From: Ewingella allii
Lineage (GTDB): Bacteria > Pseudomonadota > Gammaproteobacteria > Enterobacterales > Enterobacteriaceae
Direction: 5' to 3'
NCBI RefSeq assembly: GCF_044430645.1
Contig: NZ_JAWUDN010000010.1
Location: 152,592-216,591, forward strand
Length of the DNA: 64,000 nt
The notes under the pieces are model-generated. The model was not told the DNA's origin. It did not search any database and worked only from the letters and a program-made list of their open reading frames with translations. Below are positions 33,263 to 42,331 of this stretch, piece after piece (the stretch's first letter is position 1; every line of letters begins with the position of its first letter). The position numbers were made by a program, and so were the translations under genes.

Positions 33263-34273
33263 ATGACGATGCAACTGACGCCAGAAATGGCGTCCCGCTT
33301 TGCCCTGATGGCGCTGGATCACCTGAACCGCGAGTTTCCCAATAAGCTGATGCATGCCATGAGCGGGCCAGAAGACGCCCAAACGCCGCGCACGCTGCAC
33401 CCGATTTTTTACGGCAGTTATGACTGGCACTCCTGCGTTCACGGCTACTGGCTGCTGCTGCGCTTAATCGACAAATACCCAGAGCTGCCGCAGGCCGGGC
33501 AGATTATTGCCATTGTTGAGCAGCACTTCACGGCGGAAAACGTCGCCGGAGAGATGGCCTATTTACAGCAGCCGCAGCATAAAGGTTTCGAGCGACCTTA
33601 CGGCTGGGCGTGGTTCCTGCGACTGGTGCAGCAGTTAAACGCCATGAAGCTGCCGCAGGCCGCCGGTTGGGCGAAAACGCTGGCGCCGATGAGCCAGTTC
33701 TTCGAGCAGGCATTTTGTGAATTTCTGCCGAAAGCCACCTATCCGCTGCGGGTAGGGAGCCACTTCAACACCGCGTTTGCCCTGTCGCTGGCCCTTGAAT
33801 ATGCTCGCAGTGTTGAGAATCACGCCTTAACCGCGCAAATCGAAGAGGCTGCCAAACGCTGGCATCTGCATGATGTGAATTGTCAGGCGTGGGAACCGGG
33901 CGGCGATGAGTTTTTATCCCCGTCTTTGATGGAAGCCGAATTGATGCGCCGCGTGTTGCCGCAGGCCGAGTTTTCCCAGTGGTTTAGTAACTTCTTGCCG
34001 GATCTGGCCCGGCGCCAGCCGCAAACGCTGTTTGTGCCCGCCACGGTCACGGACCGAACTGACGGCAAGATTGGTCATTTGGATGGGTTGAATCTCAGCC
34101 GCGCATGGTGTCAGCGTTCGCTGGCGGCGGCCCTACCGACAGACGACCCGCGCGTCGCCCCGCTGCGTGACAGCGCCCAGCAGCATTTAGACAGCGCGCT
34201 GGACCACCTCGACACGGATTATATGGGCCAACACTGGCTGGCAACCTTCGCCCTGCTGGCGCTGGAAGCCTGA
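33263..34273 (+). CDS. DUF2891 protein, probable (alpha/alpha)-barrel enzyme
   Basis: 336 residues from ATG 33263, preceded by GGGAGAG. Soluble, no signal peptide. DUF2891 is recognised from the N-terminal HPIFYGSYDWHSCVHGYWLLLRL block and later FERPYGWAWFLRLVQQL, VGSHFNTAFALSLALEYAR and DGKIGHLDGLNLSRAWC. The WHSCVHG and PYGW segments cluster His, Cys and Trp as in alpha/alpha-barrel active sites. No function is assigned. As third gene of the DUF969/DUF979 operon it is the likely enzyme for the imported compound. Confidence 0.82.
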   Translation: MTMQLTPEMASRFALMALDHLNREFPNKLMHAMSGPEDAQTPRTLHPIFYGSYDWHSCVHGYWLLLRLIDKYPELPQAGQIIAIVEQHFTAENVAGEMAYLQQPQHKGFERPYGWAWFLRLVQQLNAMKLPQAAGWAKTLAPMSQFFEQAFCEFLPKATYPLRVGSHFNTAFALSLALEYARSVENHALTAQIEEAAKRWHLHDVNCQAWEPGGDEFLSPSLMEAELMRRVLPQAEFSQWFSNFLPDLARRQPQTLFVPATVTDRTDGKIGHLDGLNLSRAWCQRSLAAALPTDDPRVAPLRDSAQQHLDSALDHLDTDYMGQHWLATFALLALEA

Positions 34274-34295
34274 TAATCCCCCGCCACTCGCGGCA

Positions 34296-35084
34296 TCAGC
34301 GAATGATGCCGCGAGTGGATAAAGCAAAGAAATCCTCAAAACAGCGCAGCGCGGGGTGTGCTTTACTCAGGCGCTGCACCTCTACTTTCAAGGCTTCAAT
34401 CGCCATTCCGCAATGATAGATTTGCTCATACACTCGGCGCATCACGGCCTGCTGCTGCTTATCGATAGAGAGGTAAGCTTCTGCCAACAGGTTAAACCCC
34501 TGCGGCACGGCGCGGTTGCCGCTGGCACGGACGAAAGGCGGAATGTCCTGAACCACGCAGGATTGCTCCGCAATCAGCGCCGAGAAGCCGATGATGCAAA
34601 ACTGGTGAATCGCGCACATTGAGCCGACCTGCGCAAAGTCCCGCAACACCACGTGCCCCGCCAGAGCAGTGTTATTGCCGATCTCGGTGCTGCTGCCAAT
34701 CAGGCAGTCGTGGCCAACGTGAACATTGGACAACAGCCGATTGCGATGACCGATAATAGTCGTCTGCGCCCCCTGCTGGGTGCCGCGATGGATGGTAGCG
34801 TTGCGGCCAATCTGGTTATTGTCGCCAATCTCAACCCGAGTTGGCTCGCCGCGATATTTTAAGTCCTGATTCACTTCGCCAATCGAGCAGAAGCGACCAA
34901 TGTTGTTATTGCGGCCAATACGCGTGTGGCCGTTGATCACCGAGTGGGAGGCAATTACCGTCCCCTCACCTATCTCGACGTGCTCGCCAATTAGGCAGAA
35001 TGGGCCAATCTGCACCCCCGCGCCGATAATCGCGCCGGGAGAAATAATTGCCTGAGTTGCCACCGTGGCAGAATTTGAGATCAA
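34296..35084 (-). CDS. lpxA: Stand-alone LpxA paralogue (UDP-GlcNAc acyltransferase-like)
   Basis: 262 residues, equal in length to E. coli LpxA, and alignable without gaps over at least the first 198 residues. Hexapeptide repeats build a left-handed beta-helix, and the C-terminus ends TRGIIR. LpxA starts lipid A synthesis by adding a hydroxyacyl chain to UDP-GlcNAc. Catalytic and core residues are kept (Lys76, His99, His122, His125, His144, His160, Gln161). The acyl-chain ruler position 173, Gly in E. coli, is Glu here; His191 is Arg and Arg204 is Tyr. The gene is outside the usual lpxD-fabZ-lpxA-lpxB operon and starts with TTG 35084 after GGAGGA. Probably a second, specialised copy. Confidence 0.85.
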   Translation of the reverse strand: MISNSATVATQAIISPGAIIGAGVQIGPFCLIGEHVEIGEGTVIASHSVINGHTRIGRNNNIGRFCSIGEVNQDLKYRGEPTRVEIGDNNQIGRNATIHRGTQQGAQTTIIGHRNRLLSNVHVGHDCLIGSSTEIGNNTALAGHVVLRDFAQVGSMCAIHQFCIIGFSALIAEQSCVVQDIPPFVRASGNRAVPQGFNLLAEAYLSIDKQQQAVMRRVYEQIYHCGMAIEALKVEVQRLSKAHPALRCFEDFFALSTRGIIR

Positions 35085-35427
35085 CGCTAAATCCTCCAGA
35101 ACCCGATTAAATCAGTCTCTGAGACAAGCTTTCTATAAGAAGAAAACGGACAAAATTCGAGGTCGCGCTGAAAAAACAGAAGGCATTCAGAAAGCACGGA
35201 GAGAGCACCACGCCTGAAATTTCCAGGCCGTGCGAGTTACCCAGCATACGGCGTTGCGCCGCCAAAAGACGGTTATATATTTTATTTATTTTATGAACTT
35301 TAGGCCCATGAACTGTCTGCAAACGCAGGTTAAGGCTTTCTTAAGCTTGCATCGCTAAAGTGGCGTCAGGTTGAGACATTCAGCTTCAGAATTTCCCCGG
35401 TATTGACCCTTTTCGTTGGAGCATTTC
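35085..35427. other. Divergent regulatory region, lpxA paralogue / eptA
   Basis: About 340 bases between two TTG start codons. It contains the PmrA-type box at 35329-35345 close to eptA. The half next to the lpxA paralogue is AT-rich with no site I can name; a TATATTTTATTTATTTTATG stretch lies at 35275-35294. Confidence 0.5.
35329..35345 (+). promoter_or_regulatory. PmrA (BasR) box of eptA
   Basis: GTTAAG-GCTTT-CTTAAG: two half-sites with the exact five-base spacer of the PmrA consensus (C/T)TTAA(G/T)-N5-(C/T)TTAA(G/T), 83 bases upstream of the eptA start. eptA is a known PmrAB target in Salmonella and E. coli. A CTAAAG (35355) could be the -10. Confidence 0.7.
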
Positions 35428-37059
35428 TTGCGTAATTTTATTCCGAAAGTCAGCTACCTTTGGCTGACTTTACTGTTGAGTCTTTACTTTACCTTTGTCG
35501 TTAACTTCCCCATTTTATTGCACTTCTATCGGATCCTTAACGCGCTGCCGGCCTACAATCTGGGCTTTGCTCTCACCATTCCGCTAGTGCTGTTTGTCGC
35601 GCTGAATTTCGTCTTCACACCGTTCAGCTTTCGGCCGTTACTTAAACCCTTCTTCATTATCATTCTGCCGATAAGCGCCCTGGTCAGCTACGCCATGCTT
35701 AAATATCAGGTAGTGTTTGACCGTGGAATGATTGAAAACGTTGTTGAGACCCAGCAGAGCGAAGCCTCTTCTTACCTCAACCTCTCCGTGGTGCTGTGGG
35801 TGCTGTTCACCGGCCTGCTGCCTGCCGTGCTGCTGTTCTTCACTCAGGTCAGCTACCCGAAATCGGCACTGCGCCGCCTTGGCGTGCGCCTGCTCTCCAT
35901 GCTGCTCTCACTGCTGGTGGTCGCCGCCGTGGCCGCGGTGTATTACAAAGACTACGCCTCGGTGGGCCGCAGCAATCGCACGCTGAATCTGGAAATTGTG
36001 CCGACCAACTATCTCTACAGCGCCTTCCAGTATTACAACCATCGCTACTTCACCCACGACGGGCCGTTCGAGAAAATTGGCCAAGATGCCAAGCTGGTGC
36101 AGTCACCGGCGCAAAAACCAACCCTGATGTTTTTGGTGATTGGCGAGACGGCGCGCGAGCAGAATCAATCTTCCGGCGGCTATAGCCAGCCCACCAACGC
36201 CTTCACCCAGAAAATACCGGACGTGGTTTACTTCAACCACACCCGCTCCTGCGGCACCGCCACGGCAGTTTCGGTGCCTTGCATGTTCTCCAATATGAAG
36301 CGCGTCGACTTCAACAACAATAAAGCGCGCAATAGCGAGGGATTGCTGGATATTCTGCAACGCGCCGGGGTATCCGTGTCGTGGAAAGATAATGACGAAG
36401 GCTGTAAGGGCGTGTGCGACAGAGTGCCAAACGTCATCATCAGCACCGCCAAAGACAAAAAACAGTGCGACGGCGACACCTGCTACGACATGGCGCTGCT
36501 GGATAACCTCGACGCCGACATCAAGCGCGACGGTAAAAACCGGCTGATTGGCCTGCACCTGATTGGCAGCCACGGGCCGACCTACTTCAAACGCTATCCG
36601 CCGGAGTTTGCCGTTTTCAAACCGGACTGCCCGCGCAGCGATATTGAAAACTGCTCGCGCGAGCAGTTGATCAACACCTATGACAACACGCTGCGCTACA
36701 CCGATTACGTGGTATCTCAGGTGATTGAGAAAGCCAAACAGTATCAGGACAGCTATAACGTGGCGGTGATTTACCTGTCGGATCACGGTGAGTCGCTGGG
36801 GGAAAATGGCCTGTATTTGCACGGCACGCCTTACAGCGTGGCGCCGGCGGAACAGACCCACGTGCCGATGCTGTTTTGGCTGTCGCCGGGCTACGCCAGC
36901 GCCAATGGCGTCAACCTGTCGTGTTTACAGGGGGAAGGCAAAAATGCCGAGGTGTCGCAGGATAATTTATTCCACACCGTTCTGGACGCCATGAACGTTC
37001 AGACCCACGAGCTGGACCCGCAGTTGGATATTCTACGAGAATGTAAAACAGCCAATTAA
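35428..37059 (+). CDS. eptA: Lipid A phosphoethanolamine transferase EptA
   Basis: About 543 residues. Five N-terminal membrane helices anchor a periplasmic sulfatase-fold domain. Family motifs: the nucleophile Thr in SCGTATAVSVPCMFSNM, metal-site segments VIGETAREQN, LHLIGSHGPTY and YLSDHGESLGENGLYLHG, and several paired cysteines. The enzyme adds phosphoethanolamine to lipid A, giving resistance to polymyxin and colistin. I prefer the TTG at 35428, six bases after TGGAG; the frame also opens at TTG 35416, which overlaps that ribosome site. A PmrA box lies upstream and the lpxA paralogue is divergent. Confidence 0.92.
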   Translation: MRNFIPKVSYLWLTLLLSLYFTFVVNFPILLHFYRILNALPAYNLGFALTIPLVLFVALNFVFTPFSFRPLLKPFFIIILPISALVSYAMLKYQVVFDRGMIENVVETQQSEASSYLNLSVVLWVLFTGLLPAVLLFFTQVSYPKSALRRLGVRLLSMLLSLLVVAAVAAVYYKDYASVGRSNRTLNLEIVPTNYLYSAFQYYNHRYFTHDGPFEKIGQDAKLVQSPAQKPTLMFLVIGETAREQNQSSGGYSQPTNAFTQKIPDVVYFNHTRSCGTATAVSVPCMFSNMKRVDFNNNKARNSEGLLDILQRAGVSVSWKDNDEGCKGVCDRVPNVIISTAKDKKQCDGDTCYDMALLDNLDADIKRDGKNRLIGLHLIGSHGPTYFKRYPPEFAVFKPDCPRSDIENCSREQLINTYDNTLRYTDYVVSQVIEKAKQYQDSYNVAVIYLSDHGESLGENGLYLHGTPYSVAPAEQTHVPMLFWLSPGYASANGVNLSCLQGEGKNAEVSQDNLFHTVLDAMNVQTHELDPQLDILRECKTAN

Positions 37060-37121
37060 GGCAGCGAGTTAAGAGAGTCAATCCGCGCGGCGTGCCCCTC
37101 ATGTTCGCCGCGCGGATGCTG

Positions 37122-38132
37122 TTATTGCGCGAGGGTTTTCAGCAGCGCGGCGTTAAATTTCTCCGGCTCTTCCATCTGCGGCGCGTGACCCAGCCCTTTA
37201 AATTCAATCAGCTTGGCGTGGGGAATGAGCTTGGCGGTCTGCTTGCCCAGCACATTGTAATGGCCGAGCTTGGCTTTCACCGCCGGCGGCGCGATGTCGC
37301 TGCCAATCGCCGTGGTGTCAGAAGTCCCAATCATCAGCGTGGTCGGCACCTTAAGGTCTTTAAACTCGTAGACCACCGGCTGAGTGAAAATCATGTCGTA
37401 AATCAGCGCCGAGTTCCACGCCACCAGCTTATGCCCCGGCCCGTTATTCAGCCCCGCCAGCATGTCTACCCAGCGATCGTACTCCGGCTTCCATTTATTG
37501 ACGTAGTAAGTCTTCAATTCGTACTGACGAATACTGTCAGCCGAGAGTTTCAGCTCGCGGTCATACCACTGATCTACCGTGCGATAAGGCACGCCCTTGG
37601 CTTTCCAATCCTCCAGCCCGATAGGGTTGACCATCACCAGCTTTGAGACTTCATTGGGGAACATCAGGCTGTAGCGCGTCGCCAGCATGCCGCCGGTAGA
37701 GTGCCCGACAATCACCGCTGTCTTGATATTAAGACTTTTCAACAGCTCATGGGTATTGGTCGCCAGTTGCTGGAAGCTGTACTGGTAGTCGCCCGGCTTG
37801 GTCGAGCTACAAAAACCAATCTGGTCTGGCGCAATCACCCGGTAGCCCTTGCCCGCCAGCGCCTTGATGGTGTCGCCCCAGGTCGCGCCGCAGAAATTCT
37901 TGCCATGCATCAGCACCACCGTCTGACCATTTTTATGGCCGACCGGCGCGACATCCATATACCCCATTTGCAGGGTTTCGCCCTGAGAGTTAAAGGAGAA
38001 GTGCTTTTGCGGATAAGGATAAGTAAACCCCTCAAGCTGCGGGCCATAAGAGGGAGTATCGGCCATCGCCAGGGGGCTTAACAGCAGGGAACACAAGGCG
38101 GCGGGAAGCAGAAATTTCAGTGGGGAGGGCAT
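37122..38132 (-). CDS. Exported alpha/beta hydrolase
   Basis: 336 residues with a signal peptide (MPSPLKFLLPAALCSLLLSPLAMA, cleaved near residue 25), so periplasmic. Alpha/beta hydrolase landmarks: oxyanion HGKNFCGATW, nucleophile elbow GHSTGG with Ser, acid region MIGTSDTTAIG, and catalytic His in FKGLGHAPQMEEP near the end. It resembles haloperoxidase/epoxide-hydrolase-like esterases, but the substrate cannot be stated. It is convergent with eptA and single. Confidence 0.85.
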   Translation of the reverse strand: MPSPLKFLLPAALCSLLLSPLAMADTPSYGPQLEGFTYPYPQKHFSFNSQGETLQMGYMDVAPVGHKNGQTVVLMHGKNFCGATWGDTIKALAGKGYRVIAPDQIGFCSSTKPGDYQYSFQQLATNTHELLKSLNIKTAVIVGHSTGGMLATRYSLMFPNEVSKLVMVNPIGLEDWKAKGVPYRTVDQWYDRELKLSADSIRQYELKTYYVNKWKPEYDRWVDMLAGLNNGPGHKLVAWNSALIYDMIFTQPVVYEFKDLKVPTTLMIGTSDTTAIGSDIAPPAVKAKLGHYNVLGKQTAKLIPHAKLIEFKGLGHAPQMEEPEKFNAALLKTLAQ

Positions 38133-38348
38133 CGCTCAATCCTTAAAATCATCGCGGCCAACTGACCGCCTAAAAAACAAATCCTACAAAGTATAAGCCA
38201 TCAAAGAAATCCTAAGAATGTAAACCCCCGTGTATAAGAGTATTGATCTAAGCCAGATGATACGCTCAGAAACATCATATTCGCCTGTTTTTAAAAACAG
38301 TTTTAACAGTAATAGGTTATATTTAGCCTATTACTTCGCCTCTCAATT

Positions 38349-39932
38349 ATGACCTCGGGACTCTTCATTTTGCTAAGAGCCAAAATCATTCGACCTTATA
38401 TCCGCATCACTGCGTCAGCCTTGGTTTTCCTGCTGATCGTCGGGCTTGGCGTGGCCTCCGTTTCCTGGCAAACCATGCAAGGGCTGCAACATGACGGCCA
38501 GCAGCGTTTAGAGCAGGCGGTGAAGCAGATTGATAAGATGTTTGATAATGCCGACCAGGCCGCCACCGCCTTGCAGCCCTACCTCGGGCAATCCTGTAGT
38601 CGCGACGTGGTGCTGGAGATGCGGCGGCAAATTGCCATTGTCCCCAACGTACGCACGGTGAATCTGGCGACCGGTGACACCATCTACTGCACCGCGCTGT
38701 TTGGCCCGCAAGAGGGCGCGATCAATGACCGGCAGTATGTCGGCGGCAAGCTGTACCTGATGACCGGTAACGCCGTGACGCCGCAGCATCCGCTGATCGC
38801 CTACCGCCAGCAGCACGGCGATAACAGCATACTGATTGGCGTGGATGGCTATTACATGCATAACATCCTTGACCTGCTCAGCACCCGCTCGTCACTGATC
38901 ATTCGCATTGGCGACCAGTGGATGGACCATCAGGGCAAAGTGCATTTAGGAGCAGACAACCTCAAAGGCACGCGCCTGCGTCTGGATTCCACCCGCTATC
39001 CCTATCAAATCGCCCTGTTAGTTCAACACGTCAACCATTGGCGCTACGTGCTCGACTACTCGCCGTTCAGCCTGCTGCTGTTCCCGCTGCTCGGCGTATT
39101 CATGGGGTTGATGACCTATATGCTGCTGGGACGCGTCGGCACGCCTCTGGCGATTTTAAAAGCCAGCGTCGCCAACCGCGAGTTTGTGCCCTACTTCCAG
39201 CCGGTGGTGGATGGCACCCATTATCAGTTGACGGGTTGTGAAGTGTTAATGCGCTGGCAGCATCCGCAGGCCGGGCTGGTGCCGCCTTACCAGTTTATTC
39301 CGCTGGCGGAAGAGAGCGGGATGATTGTCGAGATGACGCGCCAACTGATGACCCAGACTCACGAGTATTTCGCCCCTCGGCTGTCGACCCTGCCGGACGG
39401 TTTCCATTTCGGCTTTAATATCTGTGCCAGCCATTTCAAAGATTTGAGCCTGATTGAAGATTGCAAAACCTTCCTCGACGCCTTTAAAGGCAAAAAAATC
39501 AATCTGGTGCTGGAGCTGACCGAACGCGAGCTAATTGAGCCGAGCGACATCACCGACAGCCTGTTCAAAGCCCTGCGTCGCCTCGGCGTGTCTATCGCAC
39601 TTGACGATTTCGGCACCGGCCACTCCAGCCTGACCTACTTACAAAAATTCCATATCGACTTTTTGAAGATTGACCAGAGTTTCATCGGCCGTATCGGTAC
39701 TGACGCGCTTTCCGGGCATATCGTCGATAACGTGATTGATTTAGCCAAAAGGCTAGATATGGTGATAGTGGCGGAAGGCATTGAGACGCAGGAGCAGGTC
39801 GATTACTTAACGCCGTATCATTTGGAGTTCTTCCAAGGCTACTTCTTCGGTAAACCCGTGACACCAGAAGAGTTCTCCAAGCAGTGGTTGCAGTCCGATT
39901 CTCCCGCGCCGATAACCCTTGGCAAGGCGTAA
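38349..39932 (+). CDS. CSS-motif EAL-domain c-di-GMP phosphodiesterase
   Basis: 527 residues. An N-terminal membrane helix, a periplasmic CSS-type domain with two cysteines (SCSRDVVLEMRR and DTIYCTAL), a second membrane helix (FSLLLFPLLGVFMGLMTYML), then a cytoplasmic EAL domain. The domain keeps the metal and substrate residues: GCEVLMRW (EVL in place of EAL), LELTERE, DDFGTGHSSL, DFLKIDQSF, VAEGIET and QGYFFGKP. Such enzymes (E. coli PdeB, PdeC, PdeD and relatives) hydrolyse c-di-GMP and are controlled by the redox state of the periplasmic cysteines through DsbA/DsbB. Expected effect is lower biofilm and higher motility. Confidence 0.9.
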   Translation: MTSGLFILLRAKIIRPYIRITASALVFLLIVGLGVASVSWQTMQGLQHDGQQRLEQAVKQIDKMFDNADQAATALQPYLGQSCSRDVVLEMRRQIAIVPNVRTVNLATGDTIYCTALFGPQEGAINDRQYVGGKLYLMTGNAVTPQHPLIAYRQQHGDNSILIGVDGYYMHNILDLLSTRSSLIIRIGDQWMDHQGKVHLGADNLKGTRLRLDSTRYPYQIALLVQHVNHWRYVLDYSPFSLLLFPLLGVFMGLMTYMLLGRVGTPLAILKASVANREFVPYFQPVVDGTHYQLTGCEVLMRWQHPQAGLVPPYQFIPLAEESGMIVEMTRQLMTQTHEYFAPRLSTLPDGFHFGFNICASHFKDLSLIEDCKTFLDAFKGKKINLVLELTERELIEPSDITDSLFKALRRLGVSIALDDFGTGHSSLTYLQKFHIDFLKIDQSFIGRIGTDALSGHIVDNVIDLAKRLDMVIVAEGIETQEQVDYLTPYHLEFFQGYFFGKPVTPEEFSKQWLQSDSPAPITLGKA

Positions 39933-40034
39933 CGTGGTTTTAGTCACAGACATTTGCCGCCGTAACTGATTGAATACTCGGTGGACAGACTGAAATTGGG
40001 TATGAATTTAAATGTTCACTTTGCGAGCAAGACG

Positions 40035-40811
40035 ATGATCAAGTGGCCGTGGAAATCGAATGAGCTTCAGACCGACAAGTGGCAACAGTGGCAAGACGCG
40101 CTGGATATTCCACTGTTTGCCTCGCTGGACGAGCCAGAGCGCCAGCGTCTGGTGAAAGTTGCCGGTCAACTGTTGAGCCAAAAACGGCTGGTGCCGCTGC
40201 AAGGCATCGAGCTGAACGAGCAGATGCAGGCGCGTATCGCCCTGCTGTTTGCCCTGCCGGTGATGGAGCTTGGCGCGGAGTGGCTCGACGGCTTCCACGA
40301 GATTTTGCTCTACCCCGAGCCTTTTGTGGTGGACACCCCTTGGCAGGATGACAATGGTCTGGTTCACGCGGGTTCGCAGGTGCACTCCGGCCAGAGCTGG
40401 GATCAGGGGCCGATTGTGCTGAACTGGCAGGATATCGAGGACTCTTTCGACACCTCGGGCTTTAACCTGATTATCCACGAAGCCGCGCATAAGCTCGACC
40501 TGCGCAACGGCGGCGAAGTCAGCGGCATTCCCCCTATTCCGCTGCGCGACGTGGTGGCTTGGGAACATGACCTGCACGCCGCGATGGAAAATTTGCAGGA
40601 TGAGATCGATATGGTGGGCGAAGAGGCCGCCAGCATGGACGCCTATGCCGCCAGTGACCCGGCAGAGTGCTTCGCGGTGCTCTCCGAGTACTTCTTCAGT
40701 GCGCCAGAACTGCTTTCGAGCCGCTTCCCGCTGGTTTACGGCCATTTTAGCCGTTTTTACAAACAAGACCCGCTGGCAAGGCTGCTGCGCAACCAGCCGT
40801 GCGACGCTTAA
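40035..40811 (+). CDS. mtfA: MtfA, Mlc-titrating zinc peptidase
   Basis: 258 residues from ATG 40035; the N-terminus MIKWPWK matches E. coli MtfA exactly. The zinc peptidase motif HEAAH is at residues 148-152, with a distal glutamate in the conserved AYAASDPAECFAVLSEYFF block. MtfA binds the repressor Mlc and so raises expression of the glucose phosphotransferase gene ptsG; it also has aminopeptidase activity. The next gene is tRNA-Asn, the same neighbourhood as E. coli mtfA-asnT. Confidence 0.94.
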   Translation: MIKWPWKSNELQTDKWQQWQDALDIPLFASLDEPERQRLVKVAGQLLSQKRLVPLQGIELNEQMQARIALLFALPVMELGAEWLDGFHEILLYPEPFVVDTPWQDDNGLVHAGSQVHSGQSWDQGPIVLNWQDIEDSFDTSGFNLIIHEAAHKLDLRNGGEVSGIPPIPLRDVVAWEHDLHAAMENLQDEIDMVGEEAASMDAYAASDPAECFAVLSEYFFSAPELLSSRFPLVYGHFSRFYKQDPLARLLRNQPCDA

Positions 40812-40908
40812 TCAGCCTAAAAACTGTGACCTCGCCGCACCTTTTTTGCACTTTTCGGGCCTTTTTGCTCAGTTGCTGAACAGTCAGTCAAATAGCGCCA
40901 TTTTGCCG

Positions 40909-40937
40909 TTGACACCTCGCGGGGCTCTAGATATCAT
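40909..40937 (+). promoter_or_regulatory. Sigma-70 promoter of the first tRNA-Asn gene
   Basis: A perfect -35 TTGACA (40909-40914), a 17-base spacer and -10 TATCAT (40932-40937), followed by a GC-rich discriminator (GCGCCCC) typical of stringently controlled stable-RNA promoters. Confidence 0.85.
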
Positions 40938-40955
40938 GCGCCCCGTTCACACGAT

Positions 40956-41031
40956 TCCTCTGTAGTTCAGTCGGTAGAACGGCGGACTGTTAATCCGTAT
41001 GTCACTGGTTCGAGTCCAGTCAGAGGAGCCA
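40956..41031 (+). tRNA. tRNA-Asn (anticodon GTT)
   Basis: 76 bases from TCCTCTG to the encoded CCA. Acceptor arms TCCTCTG/CAGAGGA pair fully, the anticodon GTT is at 40989-40991, and the T-arm has GGTTCGAGTCC. Own promoter upstream and terminator after. Confidence 0.98.
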
Positions 41032-41036
41032 AATTT

Positions 41037-41079
41037 AGAAAAGCCCGCTTAAGGAAACTTAAGCGGGCTTTTTGGTTTT
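41037..41079 (+). terminator. Terminator of the first tRNA-Asn gene
   Basis: AAAAGCCCGCTTAAG-GAAA-CTTAAGCGGGCTTTTTGG, a long perfect stem and T-run. It can also serve the convergent luciferase-like gene. Confidence 0.9.
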
Positions 41080-41105
41080 TGTGTCTCTAATCGTATGCCC
41101 TATTC

Positions 41106-42128
41106 CTAACGCCAGCCCATCGCTGGAGCGACATGCTTAAGGATCGACTCAATCACGTGCACGTTGTAATCCACGCCCAGTTGGTTGGGTACCGTCAGCA
41201 AAATAGTGTCGGCTTCGGCGATGGCTTCGTCCTGTTTTAACTGTTTCACCAGGGTTTCTGGATCGGCGGCATAGCTGCGGCCGAAAATGGCGCGGGTTTG
41301 CTCATCGAGATAGCCGATTTTGTCGCCATCATTGCTGCTGGAACCAAAGTAGGCGCGGTCACGGTCATTCATCAACGCAAAAATGCTGCGGCTGACGGAG
41401 ACTCTTGGCACATGCTGATGCCCCGCTTCGGCCCACGCAGCGCGGTAAGCGCGAATCTGCTTCGCCTGCTGAATGTGGAACGGCTCGCCGGTTTCATCAA
41501 ATTTCAGGGTCGAGCTTTGCAAGTGCATCCCAAGCTTGGCAGCCCAAATGGAGGTCGCATTGGTTGCCGCCCCCCACCAGATGCGCTCACGCAGGCCAGC
41601 CGAATAAGGCTCTGGGCGCAGTAAGCCCGGAGGATTAGGGAACATCGGCTGCGGATGCGGCTCGGCAAACCCCTTCCCGCGTATCACTTCTAAAAACTCT
41701 TCAGTGTGGCGACGCGCCATATCGGTGTCGGTTTCACCCTCGGCTGGCTGGAAACCAAAGTGACGCCAGCCGTCAATCACCTGCTCCGGCGATCCGCGGC
41801 TGATACCGAGTTGCAAACGCCCGCCGGAGATCAGGTCTGCGGCGCTGGCGCTTTCAGCCATGTACAGCGGATTCTCATAGCGCATGTCGATCACGCCAGT
41901 ACCAATCTCAATCTTACTGGTTTTTGCGCCGATAGCCGCCAAAAGCGGGAATGGCGAACTCAGTTGGCGAGCAAAGTGGTGAACGCGGAAATAAGCGCCA
42001 TCTGCGCCCAGTTCTTCAGCCGCCACGGCGAGATCGATGGATTGAAGCAGCACGTCAGACGCCGAACGGGTCGCCGACTGTGGCGATGGCGTCCAGTGGC
42101 CGAACGATAAAAAGCCAATCTTTTTCAT
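41106..42128 (-). CDS. Luciferase-like (LLM) flavin-dependent oxidoreductase
   Basis: 340 residues with a bacterial-luciferase-like TIM-barrel pattern: N-terminal GFLSFGHW, the GADGAYFRVHHFARQLSSPF block, TGVIDMRYENPLYMAESASAADLISGGRLQLGISRGSPEQV, and the C-terminal YNVHVIESILKHVAPAMGW. These enzymes use reduced FMN (or F420) to oxidise small substrates; the substrate is unknown. It is transcribed opposite to the two tRNA-Asn genes that flank it on both sides. Confidence 0.88.
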   Translation of the reverse strand: MKKIGFLSFGHWTPSPQSATRSASDVLLQSIDLAVAAEELGADGAYFRVHHFARQLSSPFPLLAAIGAKTSKIEIGTGVIDMRYENPLYMAESASAADLISGGRLQLGISRGSPEQVIDGWRHFGFQPAEGETDTDMARRHTEEFLEVIRGKGFAEPHPQPMFPNPPGLLRPEPYSAGLRERIWWGAATNATSIWAAKLGMHLQSSTLKFDETGEPFHIQQAKQIRAYRAAWAEAGHQHVPRVSVSRSIFALMNDRDRAYFGSSSNDGDKIGYLDEQTRAIFGRSYAADPETLVKQLKQDEAIAEADTILLTVPNQLGVDYNVHVIESILKHVAPAMGWR

Positions 42129-42331
42129 AGTAAAAGTATCCTCAGATTCCGGCCTATCCCAAGAGGATATGGCACAGCGATACCCTTACTCTACGCCTCT
42201 CAGGATGAGAATAAATTTCATTTATTTAACCTAAGGGTTCAGTTTATTTGATGAATATTGATGAAAAGTCGCTCGTTCTTGAGCCGTCTGCACAAATTGT
42301 CTCCCATCAGATTGTGGAAGCAAAAAAATCT

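Noticed and set aside
36103..36861. 252-codon minus-strand frame opposite eptA
   Set aside because: Overlaps the conserved sulfatase-fold motifs of eptA; composition of a shadow frame.
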